Assembly: GCA_043721775.1 (NCBI GenBank)
Contig: JAYSQA010000093.1
Location: 1-64,000, forward strand
DNA: 64,000 nt
Direction of reading: 5' to 3'
From: Stagnihabitans sp043721775
Lineage (GTDB): Bacteria > Pseudomonadota > Alphaproteobacteria > Rhodobacterales > Rhodobacteraceae
The translations under genes and the position numbers were made by a program. Shown here one piece after another: positions 43,581 through 52,354 of the stretch. Positions within the stretch are counted from its first letter, which is position 1; the number at the start of each line of letters is the position of its first letter. The notes under the pieces are model-generated. The model was not told the origin of the DNA. It saw only the letters and a list, made by a program, of their open reading frames with translations, and did not search any database.

Positions 43581-44602
43581 AGGCTTTGGTGAAGGCTGCG
43601 GCAGAGGTCGGGCTTTGGACCGAGGAACGCCCGGTGCCGCAGATCGGGCCGGAGGATGTGCTGATCCGGGTGAAGAAAACCGGTATCTGCGGCACGGATA
43701 TTCACATCTGGAACTGGGACGAGTGGGCCGCGCGCACGGTGCCGGTGGGGCTGGTGACGGGACACGAATTTGCGGGCGAGATTGTTGAGAAAGGCGCCTT
43801 GGTTCAAGGGCTTGAAATTGGGCAACGCTGCTCGGGCGAGGGGCATCTGATTGGCAGGCTGTCGCGCCAAAGCCGGGCCGGGCGCTTCCATCTTGACCCT
43901 GCGACGCGGGGGATTGGCGTCAACGAACCCGGCGCCTTCGCGGAATATCTGCGGCTTCCGGCTTTCAACGTGGTGCCGTTGCCGGAGGCGATTGACGATG
44001 ATATTGGCGCCATTCTTGACCCCTTGGGCAATGCGGTGCATACGGCGCTGTCGTTCGATCTGGTGGGCGAGGATGTACTGATCACCGGCGCCGGGCCGAT
44101 CGGTATCATGGCGGCGGCGGTGGCGCGGCATGTGGGGGCGCGGCATGTGGTGATCACGGATGTCAATCCGGTGCGGCTGGCATTGGCGGCTGCGGTGGCG
44201 GATGTGACGCCGGTGAACGTGACAACCGAGGATCTGCGTGACGTGCAAAGCCGCCTCAAGATGGCGCAAGGCTTTGATGTCGGTATGGAAATGTCAGGCA
44301 ACCAGCAGGCGCTGGACCAGATGACCGACAGTCTGGTGATGGGCGGCAAGATTGCCATGCTTGGGATACCGCCGGGCAAATCGCCGGTCGACTGGAGCCG
44401 GATCGTGTTCAAGGCCATCACCATCAAGGGCGTCTACGGGCGTGAGATCTTTGAGACCTGGTACAAGATGATCGCTATGCTGGAAAACGGGCTGAACGTG
44501 CGCCGCGTCATCACCCACCGGTTCAAGGCGGCGGATTATGCTCAGGGGTTCGAGGTGATGCGGTCAGGGCTGTCCGGCAAGGTCGTGCTTGACTGGACCT
44601 GA
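43577..44602 (+). CDS. tdh: L-threonine 3-dehydrogenase lacking the structural zinc cysteines
   Basis: 341 residues aligning without gaps to E. coli Tdh as far as I can recall that sequence. It oxidises L-threonine to 2-amino-3-oxobutyrate with NAD, feeding Kbl. The catalytic zinc ligands Cys38, His63 and Glu64 are present (GICGTDIHIWNWDEW, TGHEFAGE) and so is the NAD motif GAGPIGIMAAA. The structural-zinc lobe, normally Cys at 93, 96, 99 and 107, reads GRLSRQSRAGRFHLD with Gly93, Ser96, Ser99 and Asp107. The flanking SGEGH and GIGVN are conserved, so this is substitution rather than misreading. Activity without the second zinc is plausible but untested. Confidence 0.93.
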   Translation: MKALVKAAAEVGLWTEERPVPQIGPEDVLIRVKKTGICGTDIHIWNWDEWAARTVPVGLVTGHEFAGEIVEKGALVQGLEIGQRCSGEGHLIGRLSRQSRAGRFHLDPATRGIGVNEPGAFAEYLRLPAFNVVPLPEAIDDDIGAILDPLGNAVHTALSFDLVGEDVLITGAGPIGIMAAAVARHVGARHVVITDVNPVRLALAAAVADVTPVNVTTEDLRDVQSRLKMAQGFDVGMEMSGNQQALDQMTDSLVMGGKIAMLGIPPGKSPVDWSRIVFKAITIKGVYGREIFETWYKMIAMLENGLNVRRVITHRFKAADYAQGFEVMRSGLSGKVVLDWT

Positions 44603-44678
44603 AGCAAATAGAGCGCGTTCCGCGCACTGCTTTTATCTCGCCTCTGGCGTGCCGCCAACCGGCTCGGGCGCCGCTCTG

Positions 44679-44707
44679 CGGGGAGTATTTGGACACAGCG
44701 CAAAGGG
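44679..44707 (+). repeat. Dispersed GGATATTTG element, copy c
   Basis: CGGGGAGTATTTGGACACAG, 77 bases after the tdh stop, in plus orientation. Confidence 0.6.
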
Positions 44708-44720
44708 TAAGCCTTTGTTT

Positions 44721-44756
44721 TACATTTCATATTTGTTCAAATATCCTCGGGGGGTG
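44721..44756 (-). repeat. Dispersed GGATATTTG element, copy d
   Basis: On the minus strand CCGAGGATATTTGAACAAAT then ATGAAATG; it contains the dyad ATATTTGTTCAAATAT. It follows the serS terminator hairpin, facing copy c. Confidence 0.75.
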
Positions 44757-44770
44757 AAGCCGCAGGCGAG

Positions 44771-44786
44771 GGGGGCCGAGGCCCCC
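44771..44786 (-). terminator. Hairpin directly after serS
   Basis: GGGGGCC and GGCCCCC pair perfectly with almost no loop, 4 bases past the serS stop on the minus strand. Confidence 0.5.
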
Positions 44787-44790
44787 TTGT

Positions 44791-46083
44791 TCAGGCCAGG
44801 GCGCCGTCGGCGGTGATCCGGGTTTTGCCGCCGAGGTAGGGGTGCAGGGCTACGGGCAGGTCGACCGAGCCATCGGCTTGCTGGCCGTTTTCAAGCACCG
44901 CGATCAGGCAGCGCCCGACGGCGAGGCCGGAGCCGTTCAGCGTCGCCACGAACTCGGGTTTGCCGCCCGAGGCGGGGCGGTAACGGGCGTTCATTCGGCG
45001 GCCCTGGAAGGTGCCGCAGGTGCTGACGGAACTGATTTCGCGGTACTTTTGCTGGCCGGGCAGCCAGACCTCAAGGTCATGGGTTTTCTGCGCGCCAAAG
45101 CCCATGTCGCCAGTGCACAGAACGATGGTGCGGTAGGGCAGTGCCAGCTTTTCAAGGATCGCTTCAGCGCATTTCGTCATGCGGTCGTGTTCGGCCAAAG
45201 CCGTTTCGGGGGTGCAGATCGTCACCATCTCGACCTTCTCGAACTGGTGCTGGCGCAACATGCCGGTGGTATCCTTGCCTGACGAACCGGCCTCCGAGCG
45301 GAAACATTGGGTATGGGCGGTCATCCGGACAGGCAGTTGATTTTCATCAAGAATATCGCCCGCGACCGAGTTTGTCAGGGTGACTTCCGAGGTGGGGATC
45401 AGCCACCAGCCATTGGTGGTCTGATAGCTGTCTTCGGCGAATTTGGGCAGTTGGTTGGTGCCATACATCGCCTCTTCCTTGACCAGAACCGGGGTCCAGG
45501 TCTCAAGCAGGCCATGGCCGTCGACATGGGTGTCGAGCATCATCTGGGCCAGCGCGCGGTGAACGCGGGTAATCGCCCCTTTGAGCACCACGAACCGGCT
45601 GCCGGATAGTTTGGCTGCCGTAGCGAAATCCATGCCCGGGGTTACGCCCTTGATGTCAAAGTGTTCTTTTGGGCTGAAGTCGAAATTGCGCGGGGCACTC
45701 CAGCGGTGGATTTCCACGTTGCCGGACTCGTCCGGACCGTCGGGAACTGCATCAAGCGGCAGGTTGGGCAGCCCCATCAACAGGTCGCGCAGGGCCTTGT
45801 CGCAGGTGGCGGCCTCATCAGCAAGTCGTTGAATTTCGGCTTTTTTCTCGGTCACCAGCGTGCGCAGGCGGGCGAACTCCGCGTCATCGCCGCAGGCTTT
45901 GGCCGACCCCGCCTCTTTCGAGGCGCGGTTCTGGTCGGCGGTGGCCGTTTCCGCTGCGAGGATCTTGCCCCGGCGGTCTTCATCCAGTGCCAACACCCCG
46001 GCGGACAGGCCGGACAACCCCCGGCGCCCCCATGCGGCGTCATATGCGGCAGGGTTTTCACGGATGGCGCGGATGTCGTGCAT
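44791..46083 (-). CDS. serS: Seryl-tRNA synthetase
   Basis: 430 residues, the usual length. The N-terminal coiled-coil arm covers about residues 25-105; class II motif 2 reads FRSEAGSSGKDTTGMLRQHQ and motif 3 is in ATLNGSGLAVGRCLIAVLEN. It charges tRNA-Ser in the cytoplasm. It is divergent from the methyltransferase gene, with a 255-base spacer containing one copy of the 26-bp repeat. Confidence 0.97.
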   Translation of the reverse strand: MHDIRAIRENPAAYDAAWGRRGLSGLSAGVLALDEDRRGKILAAETATADQNRASKEAGSAKACGDDAEFARLRTLVTEKKAEIQRLADEAATCDKALRDLLMGLPNLPLDAVPDGPDESGNVEIHRWSAPRNFDFSPKEHFDIKGVTPGMDFATAAKLSGSRFVVLKGAITRVHRALAQMMLDTHVDGHGLLETWTPVLVKEEAMYGTNQLPKFAEDSYQTTNGWWLIPTSEVTLTNSVAGDILDENQLPVRMTAHTQCFRSEAGSSGKDTTGMLRQHQFEKVEMVTICTPETALAEHDRMTKCAEAILEKLALPYRTIVLCTGDMGFGAQKTHDLEVWLPGQQKYREISSVSTCGTFQGRRMNARYRPASGGKPEFVATLNGSGLAVGRCLIAVLENGQQADGSVDLPVALHPYLGGKTRITADGALA

Positions 46084-46271
46084 GATGTTTCCTCAGGTCA
46101 GACCGTGAAGCACATATGCCCGATCCCACGTGGCAGGAAAAGCCAAGAAAGGCCGCAAGCCTGTGCCGGATCGGCGTCGCAAACCTGCAGGTTTCCCGGG
46201 TCTCTACGCGGAACGCAGCGTCAAGGCCCTGTTCACCGCAAATCCGGGGCAGCTTTGCGGTCGGTGTTTGT

Positions 46272-46297
46272 GGTAGGATGGGCAATCTGCCCATGTT
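46272..46297. repeat. 26-bp direct repeat, left copy
   Basis: GGTAGGATGGGCAATCTGCC plus CATGTT, containing the dyad ATGGGCA/TGCCCAT. The same 26 bases recur at 47194-47219. The rest of the 46084-46338 spacer shows no gene. Confidence 0.85.
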
Positions 46298-46338
46298 GGC
46301 GGCAGGTTTGTCCGTCGTTTTCCATCAGAGGTTTCATC

Positions 46339-47151
46339 ATGGCACAAAGTGACACGCAGTTCACCGGCCCGGTCCCCGAGATTTACGACCGTTTCATGGT
46401 TCCCCTGCTGTTTCTGCCCTATGCGGTGGATATGGCGGCGCGGGTGGCGGCGTTGCACCCCGGCGCGGTTCTGGAAACGGCGGCGGGCAGCGGGGTGGTG
46501 ACACGGGTTCTGGCGCCGCTTCTGGCTGCTGACGCCCGCTATGTGGCAAGCGACCTCAACCTGGCCATGCTGGACCGGGCCAGAGCGGTGCAACCGCACG
46601 ACGGGCGGATGGAATGGTCGACGGTCGATGCGCAGCATTTGAATTTCGCCGATGAAAGTTTCGACGTGGTTTTGTGCCAGTTCGGTGTGATGTTCTTTCC
46701 CAACCGCCCGAAAGCCTATGCCGAGGCGCGCCGGGTGTTGAAGCCCGGCGGCACTTTCGTGTTCAATGCCTGGGACAGTCTGGCGCACAATGACATCCCC
46801 CGCACCGTCTGGGAGGCGGTGGCGCAGCATTATCCGCTGAACCCGCCCGACTTTTTTCCCCGCGTGCCGCATGGCTATTTTGACGAAGGCCGCATCCGCT
46901 CTGATTTGCTGCAAGCCGGCTTCACCGATATAACTATCGAGACCGTCACCCGCGCCAGCCCTGCCGCTTCGGCCCGGGATGCGGCCATAGCGCTGTGCAT
47001 GGGCACGCCGTTGCGGATGGAGATCGTGGCGCGTGAGCCTGACGGCCTTGCCGCCATGACAGACCGGGCAGAGGCTGCCGTGCGCGCAAGGTTCGGCGAT
47101 GGCGCGATCATCGGCAAGACGCAAGCGCTGATAGCCGTAGCACGGGGTTGA
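46339..47151 (+). CDS. Class I SAM-dependent methyltransferase
   Basis: 270 residues from ATG 46339. A Methyltransf_11/25 core with SAM motif I VLETAAGSGVVTRVLA, motif II block FDVVLCQFGVMFFPN and post-motif RRVLKPGGTFVFNAWD. The substrate is unknown; UbiE-like or small-molecule methylation is possible. It stands alone between serS (divergent) and yajC, and is flanked by identical 26-bp repeats. Confidence 0.88.
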   Translation: MAQSDTQFTGPVPEIYDRFMVPLLFLPYAVDMAARVAALHPGAVLETAAGSGVVTRVLAPLLAADARYVASDLNLAMLDRARAVQPHDGRMEWSTVDAQHLNFADESFDVVLCQFGVMFFPNRPKAYAEARRVLKPGGTFVFNAWDSLAHNDIPRTVWEAVAQHYPLNPPDFFPRVPHGYFDEGRIRSDLLQAGFTDITIETVTRASPAASARDAAIALCMGTPLRMEIVAREPDGLAAMTDRAEAAVRARFGDGAIIGKTQALIAVARG

Positions 47152-47193
47152 AACCAGCCCCCCGGACGGACATCTGCCAGTGACGCGTTGGGG

Positions 47194-47219
47194 GGTAGGA
47201 TGGGCAATCTGCCCATGTT
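47194..47219. repeat. 26-bp direct repeat, right copy
   Basis: Identical to 46272-46297; it lies 95 bases before the yajC start, in the same orientation. Confidence 0.85.
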
Positions 47220-47313
47220 CCCCCTATTGGACCCTGCCTTGCGCATGGGGCCTGGCCTCTGTAGGGTGCGCGGCAAAATAGGGGGAGTGTTCTCCCACTC
47301 AAAGGACTTCACC

Positions 47314-47664
47314 ATGACCCTGACTGACCTTTTCGTCTCTGCCGCTTATGCCCAGACCGCAGCCACCCCGGGCGGGGCGCTTGGCTCTGGCATCGGGACC
47401 ATAGCGCCTTTGTTCCTGATCTTCGGGATCATGTATTTCCTGCTGATCCGTCCGCAGCAAAAGAAGATGAAAGACCTGAAGGCGATGATCGAGGCCGTGC
47501 GGCGCGGCGATCAGGTCCTGACCGGCGGTGGCATCATCGGCAAGGTCACCAAGGTCGGCGAGGACAATGTGCTGGAGGTCGAAATTGCCGATGGCGTCAA
47601 GGTCAAGATTGCCAAGCACACGATCACCTCGGTGATGTCCAAGACCGAACCCGCGACCGCCTGA
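47314..47664 (+). CDS. yajC: Sec translocon accessory subunit YajC
   Basis: 116 residues from ATG 47314. A single membrane helix (APLFLIFGIMYFLLIRPQQK) is followed by the YajC cytoplasmic domain with GDQVLTGGGIIGKV. YajC associates with SecDF and SecYEG at the inner membrane. It is followed 7 bases later by secD, the classic yajC-secD-secF operon. Confidence 0.95.
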   Translation: MTLTDLFVSAAYAQTAATPGGALGSGIGTIAPLFLIFGIMYFLLIRPQQKKMKDLKAMIEAVRRGDQVLTGGGIIGKVTKVGEDNVLEVEIADGVKVKIAKHTITSVMSKTEPATA

Positions 47665-47671
47665 GACCGAC

Positions 47672-49351
47672 ATGCAGCTTGAAACTCCCCTATGGAAGCG
47701 CCTGGCGATCTGGGCTGTTGTTGTCGTGGGTTTGATCCTTGCGGCGCCGAACCTGTTTTACGCCAGGGTTGAAACCCACAACGATGCGGCCACTGCAATT
47801 GCCAAGGCCGCCAAACTGGGGGTGGCGGCGACGCCCGAACAGCAGGTGGCTTTGGATCAGTGGCCCGCGTGGGCACCGTCGTCCTTGGTCAACCTTGGCC
47901 TCGATCTGCGCGGCGGCGCGCATTTGCTGGCTGAGGTGAAGCTGGCCGATGTCTACAAGCAGAGAATGGATGCCTTCTGGCCCGAAGCCCGGGATGCGTT
48001 GAAAGACGTGCGCGATGCAACAGGGCCGGTCAAGCGCAAGCCATCGGCCGATGGCACGCTGACCATCACCATCACCAATGCTGACGGCGTGGCGGCCGCT
48101 TTGGCCAAGGTGCAAAGCCTGACCTCGAATGTGGTCAGTCTGACCGGGGCGGGGCAGAAAGACATGAATGTCGTGGCCACGGGTCAGGACATTGTCATCA
48201 CCCTGTCGGATGCCGAAAAGGCTGCGACTGACAACCGCACCATGCAGCAGTCGCTGGAAATCATCCGTCGCCGCGTGGATGCTGCGGGCACGCGAGAGCC
48301 CTCCATTCAGCGGCAGGGGGCTGATCGCATCCTGATCGAAGTGCCGGGCATCGGCTCGGCCGAGGAACTGAAGGCGATCATCGGCACCACGGCCAAGCTG
48401 ACTTTCAACACCGTGGTCAGCACGACGACGGACAAGGCGGCGGCTCCGGGGCTTGGCAATCTGCTGCTGCCCTCGGCCGACCGTCCGGGTGAGTTTGTTG
48501 TGGTTGAAGAAGCGCCTGTGGTGACGGGCGATGATCTGGTTGATGCGCAGCCGTCTTTTGACCAGAATGGCAGGCCCGCCGTCAGCTTTCGCTTCAACAC
48601 CACGGGTGCGCGGAAGTTTGGCGAATATACCGGGGCGCATGTCGGTGAACCTTTCGCCATCGTGCTGGACAAGCAGGTGATTTCAGCACCCACGATCCAG
48701 ACCGCCATCACCGGCGGGTCTGGCATCATCACCGGGAATTTCACGGTTGAGGCTTCGACCAATCTGGCCGTGCTGTTGCGGGCAGGTGCGCTTCCCGCCA
48801 CCATGTCGTTCCTTGAGGAACGCACCGTCGGCCCGGAACTGGGGCAGGATTCGATTGACGCGGGCAAGGTGGCGGCGGTGGTCGGCATGGCGCTGGTGGG
48901 TATCTTCATGCTGGCCAGCTACGGCATCTTCGGCCTGTTTGCCGATATTGTGCTGGTGATCAGCATGAGCATCATCTTTGGCGTCCTGTCGATGATCGGC
49001 GGCACGCTGACGCTGCCGGGCATCGCCGGTCTGGTCTTGACCATCGGCACCGCTGTTGACGCCAACGTGCTGGTGTTCGAGCGGATACGTGAAGAGTTGC
49101 GGCACGCCAAAACTCCGGCACGGGCGATTGAACTGGGGTATGAACGGGCGATGAGCGCCATCGTCGACGCCAACGTCACCACCCTGATCACCGCGATTGT
49201 GCTTTACTTCTTCGGGGCCGGTCCGGTGCGCGGCTTTGCCGTGGCCTTGGGCATCGGCATCATCACCTCGGTCTTCACGGCACTTTATGTGACGCGGCTG
49301 ATTACCCAGATTTGGTTCAACTGGCGCAAGCCCAAGACCCTGATCGTGTGA
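47672..49351 (+). CDS. secD: Protein translocase subunit SecD
   Basis: 559 residues. One N-terminal helix, the periplasmic P1 head with LGLDLRGGAHLLAEV and the C-terminal RND-type five-helix unit (GTAVDANVLVFERIREE). SecD with SecF uses the proton gradient to pull proteins out of SecYEG. Twelve bases or fewer separate it from its neighbours in the operon. Confidence 0.96.
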   Translation: MQLETPLWKRLAIWAVVVVGLILAAPNLFYARVETHNDAATAIAKAAKLGVAATPEQQVALDQWPAWAPSSLVNLGLDLRGGAHLLAEVKLADVYKQRMDAFWPEARDALKDVRDATGPVKRKPSADGTLTITITNADGVAAALAKVQSLTSNVVSLTGAGQKDMNVVATGQDIVITLSDAEKAATDNRTMQQSLEIIRRRVDAAGTREPSIQRQGADRILIEVPGIGSAEELKAIIGTTAKLTFNTVVSTTTDKAAAPGLGNLLLPSADRPGEFVVVEEAPVVTGDDLVDAQPSFDQNGRPAVSFRFNTTGARKFGEYTGAHVGEPFAIVLDKQVISAPTIQTAITGGSGIITGNFTVEASTNLAVLLRAGALPATMSFLEERTVGPELGQDSIDAGKVAAVVGMALVGIFMLASYGIFGLFADIVLVISMSIIFGVLSMIGGTLTLPGIAGLVLTIGTAVDANVLVFERIREELRHAKTPARAIELGYERAMSAIVDANVTTLITAIVLYFFGAGPVRGFAVALGIGIITSVFTALYVTRLITQIWFNWRKPKTLIV

Positions 49352-49362
49352 GGAGAACCATC

Positions 49363-50343
49363 ATGGCATGGCGTTTGCGACTGGCACCCGAACATACGAC
49401 TTTCGACTTTTTCAAGCACCAGTGGATCACCTTTGGCGGCTCTATGCTGCTGATGGTGCTGTCCTTTGTGGCGTGGGGGGTGATGGGCCTCAACTTCGGC
49501 ATCGACTTCAAGGGCGGCACCACGCTGCGCACCGATTCGTCGACGGTGATAGATACGGCCCTGTACCGGTCCACGCTGGAGGGGTTGAAGCTGGGCGATG
49601 TGGCGATCAACGAGGTGTTTGACCCGTCGTTCCGCGCGGATCAGCATGTAGCGGCGATCCGTCTGTCTGCCGCCAAGGGTGCCGATCAGATTGATGATGC
49701 CGGCATGAAGCGGGTCGAGGGCGCGCTGGTGGCGATGGACCCGGCGATCAAGATCGTCTCGGTCGAGACGGTGGGGCCGAAGGTATCCAGCGAACTGGTC
49801 TGGTCGTCGATCAAGGCGCTGGTCTTCACCTCATTGGGGATCATGGCCTATATCTGGCTGCGGTTTGAATGGCAGTTTGCCTTGGGTGGTGTTCTGGCGC
49901 TGTTGCATGACGTGTTCATCACGGTGGGGGTGTTTGCGGTGTTCCAGATCAAGTTTGACCTGACCATCGTGGCGGCGCTGCTGACGATTTTGGGATATTC
50001 GATCAACGACACGGTGGTGGTGTTTGACCGGCTGCGGGAAAACCTGATCAAGTACAAGACGATGCCCTTGAAAGAGGTGATGAACCTGTCGGTGAACGAG
50101 ACCTTGAGCCGGACCCTGGCCACGTCACTGACGACGCTGATTGCGGTGGGTTCCATGCTGGTGCTGGGCGGCGACGTGATCCGCGGCTTTAGTTTTGCGA
50201 TCTTTATCGGGATCATTCTGGGCACCTATTCGTCGGTCTATGTCGCCAAGAACCTGGTGCTGTTCTTGGGCCTTGACCGGTCGGATCGCCCAAAAGCAAA
50301 TGGCAAGGGTGCGGACCACGAGTTCGCTAACATAGATGCCTGA
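49363..50343 (+). CDS. secF: Protein translocase subunit SecF
   Basis: 326 residues from ATG 49363 preceded by AGGAGA; longer in-frame starts overlap secD and are unlikely. Signatures are LNFGIDFKGGTTLR and GYSINDTVVVFDRLREN. It completes the SecDF-YajC complex. Its 3' end overlaps the next gene by 8 bases. Confidence 0.95.
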   Translation: MAWRLRLAPEHTTFDFFKHQWITFGGSMLLMVLSFVAWGVMGLNFGIDFKGGTTLRTDSSTVIDTALYRSTLEGLKLGDVAINEVFDPSFRADQHVAAIRLSAAKGADQIDDAGMKRVEGALVAMDPAIKIVSVETVGPKVSSELVWSSIKALVFTSLGIMAYIWLRFEWQFALGGVLALLHDVFITVGVFAVFQIKFDLTIVAALLTILGYSINDTVVVFDRLRENLIKYKTMPLKEVMNLSVNETLSRTLATSLTTLIAVGSMLVLGGDVIRGFSFAIFIGIILGTYSSVYVAKNLVLFLGLDRSDRPKANGKGADHEFANIDA

Positions 50344-50698
50344 TATCAGATTGACCGAAATCACCTATGGCTCGGCCCTGGCGATCGAGGGCTATGGGTC
50401 GGGCTTTTTCCGGGTTGGCAAACATGTGCTGCGCGGCGCTTGTCTGGTCACACCCTGGGATGCCGGGCCTTGGGGTGGGATGGGCGACTGGGCCGGTCCG
50501 CTGACCTTGACGGGGCGGATTGATGTGCTGATTGTTGGCACCGGGGCGGAGATTGCCCATGTGCCTGCGGAGTTTCGCGCTGCGCTGGAAGCGGCGGGGA
50601 TTGGCGTTGAGGTGATGAATTCACCTGCGGCGGCGCGGACCTATAACGTGCTGTTGGGCGAGGGGCGGCGGATTGCCGTGTGCCTGACGCCAGTTTAG
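50336..50698 (+). CDS. MTH938-like (DUF498) protein
   Basis: 120 residues of the Mth938 domain family, small Rossmann-like proteins of unknown function (mitochondrial NDUFAF3 is a relative). It contains DVLIVGTGAEIAHVPAEFRAAL and the C-terminal NSPAAARTYNVLLGEGRRI typical of the family. It overlaps secF by 8 bases, a conserved secF neighbour in Rhodobacterales, so it may act in membrane-complex assembly. Confidence 0.9.
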   Translation: MPDIRLTEITYGSALAIEGYGSGFFRVGKHVLRGACLVTPWDAGPWGGMGDWAGPLTLTGRIDVLIVGTGAEIAHVPAEFRAALEAAGIGVEVMNSPAAARTYNVLLGEGRRIAVCLTPV

Positions 50699-50798
50699 CC
50701 GGGTGATTGTCTGCGGCTGAGGGGTGGCCCGCTTCTCAGGCTTCCTAGGAAGCCATCGGCGCGGGCCGGGAGGGGCCAGCCCCTCCTCGCCTCCTGTG

Positions 50799-50823
50799 CC
50801 GGAAGGGCTTTCCGCCCTTCCGG
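50799..50823 (+). terminator. Hairpin downstream of the secDF operon
   Basis: CCGGAAGGGC pairs perfectly with GCCCTTCCGG across TTTCC. No T-run follows; the dispersed element begins five bases later. Confidence 0.6.
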
Positions 50824-50827
50824 ACCA

Positions 50828-50858
50828 TCCTGAGGATATTTGGGCCTGTGTGAATGGG
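50828..50858 (+). repeat. Dispersed GGATATTTG element, copy e
   Basis: CCTGAGGATATTTGGGCCTG then TGTGAATGGG, following the hairpin after the MTH938-like gene. Confidence 0.65.
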
Positions 50859-51000
50859 GTGGGAAGCGGCGCTGACTGGCGTTGTGCGCGGTTTGGCGCG
50901 GCGTGCGTTTGGTGTTGTCTGCGTGGGGTTTTGGGTGGCTTGGCCGTTGGGCGGAATGCATCTGGGGGAGTGGCGGTGATTGGGCCGCGTCTTATGACTG

Positions 51001-52275
51001 TCAGGCTTGACGCTCGCGCCAGTGGTCTTGCGCTTGCAGATACCAGTAGGTGAGTTGGGCTGCGGCGAGGCCTAACGGCCCGCCGGCGTGGGTCAGGCCC
51101 CAGGGCGCGAAAAGATCTATGCGGTCGGATTGGTGGAGGATCGCTTCGGCCAGGACCTTGCCGGCCATGGCCGTGGTGTTGAGGCCGTGGCCGCCGAAGG
51201 CGGTGATGTGCCATACATCGGGTTGCAGTTGGCCTATCTGTGGCATCAGGTGGCGGGCGTAGGCCATCAGGCCGGACCATGCCAGTTCCGTTTTCAGGGA
51301 CGCCAGTTGCGGGTAAACATCAAGCATCGCCTTGCGGAGTTGGCGGGCGACGCCCAAGGCCGAGGCGGCGCGGGTGGTGATGCGGCCACCCCACAGGAGG
51401 CGTTGGCCGCCATCGACAAGACGGTAATAGTCGGAGGCGCGGCGGTCGTCGAGGACGGCCTCACGGGTTTTGATCGTTGCGGCCAGCAGGTCGGGGGCGG
51501 GTTCGGTCAGCATCATATAGGTGGCGATCGGCAGGACGGCGCGTTTGAGGCGCGGGATCAGCGGGCCGGTGTAGCCGCCGGTGGCGAAGATGGCGCGGTT
51601 GGCAGTGATGTGGCCTGAGGGCGTGCGGATGCGTTTTTGAGTGGAGAGGTCGGCGCCTGTGGCGGGGGTTTGTTCGTAGATCTTGCCGCCAAGGCGTTCG
51701 ACTTCGCGGGCAAGGCCGCGCAGGTAGTTCAGGGGGTGGATGTGGAAGGCTTGATCGTCGGCTAACCCATGCAAGTAGCGGGTGGTGGCGAGGCGGTGTT
51801 GGATGGCGTCGCGGGCCAGGTAGGTGAAGGTGTAGTTGTAGTCGCGCTGGAAGTCCTCGGCGTACTGGTGCAGGTCGTTTACGGCGTTGAAGCGGCGCAG
51901 GTTGAGGAGGCCGGGGATGGGGTCAGCCCCGGGGATGTTCAGCGTCCGGATGTGAAAGCGCAGGCGTTCGACGCCTTCGATGGTCAGGCGGTGCATGGCG
52001 CGGGCTTTGTCTTGGCCGACGCGGGCCGCGATGGCGTCTGAGCCGCAGGCGAAGGCGGGTGAGACGATGCCGCCGTTGCGGCCTGAGGCGCCGAAGCCTA
52101 AGGACTGCGATTCGAGGACGGTAACCGCTATGCCCTCACGCGCCAGTTCAAGGGCGGTGGTCAGGCCTGCCAACCCGCCGCCGATGATGACGGTGTCGGT
52201 GTCATGGTTGCCTTGCAGGGCGGGGCGGGGGGTGAGGTCAGTACGGCTGCGGGCGTAGAAGGTGTCGGGGTACAT
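51001..52275 (-). CDS. FAD-dependent oxidoreductase (PuuB/DAO-like)
   Basis: 424 residues. The Rossmann motif IIGGGLAGLTTALEL starts at residue 30, and the C-terminal FAD block ITAFGGHGLNTTAMAGKVLA is typical of gamma-glutamylputrescine oxidase-like proteins. The N-terminal TFYARSRTDLTPRPAL is also characteristic of that group. It would oxidise an amine or amino acid. It is downstream of xthA on the same strand, but shares no pathway with it. Confidence 0.87.
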   Translation of the reverse strand: MYPDTFYARSRTDLTPRPALQGNHDTDTVIIGGGLAGLTTALELAREGIAVTVLESQSLGFGASGRNGGIVSPAFACGSDAIAARVGQDKARAMHRLTIEGVERLRFHIRTLNIPGADPIPGLLNLRRFNAVNDLHQYAEDFQRDYNYTFTYLARDAIQHRLATTRYLHGLADDQAFHIHPLNYLRGLAREVERLGGKIYEQTPATGADLSTQKRIRTPSGHITANRAIFATGGYTGPLIPRLKRAVLPIATYMMLTEPAPDLLAATIKTREAVLDDRRASDYYRLVDGGQRLLWGGRITTRAASALGVARQLRKAMLDVYPQLASLKTELAWSGLMAYARHLMPQIGQLQPDVWHITAFGGHGLNTTAMAGKVLAEAILHQSDRIDLFAPWGLTHAGGPLGLAAAQLTYWYLQAQDHWRERQA

Positions 52276-52354
52276 CAGGCGTCAATCTCGATTCAGATGA
52301 GGACGCAGAAGGTGTCGGGCAGCATCAGGCGTCAAGCTCGATCCAGGTGGGCAC
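52255..52354. repeat. 50-bp imperfect tandem duplication joining two genes
   Basis: Copy 1 at 52255-52304 and copy 2 at 52305-52354 share about four fifths of positions, including GGTGTCGGG, CATCAGGCGTCAA and CTCGAT. Copy 2 contains the xthA stop and its last codons; copy 1 contains the start of the oxidoreductase gene. Confidence 0.85.

Larger units (their letters stand above)
50699..51000. other. 302-base spacer with hairpin and dispersed element
   Basis: It contains AGGGGCCAGCCCCT (50771-50784), a 10-bp-stem hairpin (50799-50823) and copy e of the dispersed element (50828-50858). The remainder is G/T-rich with no recognisable gene. Confidence 0.7.
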
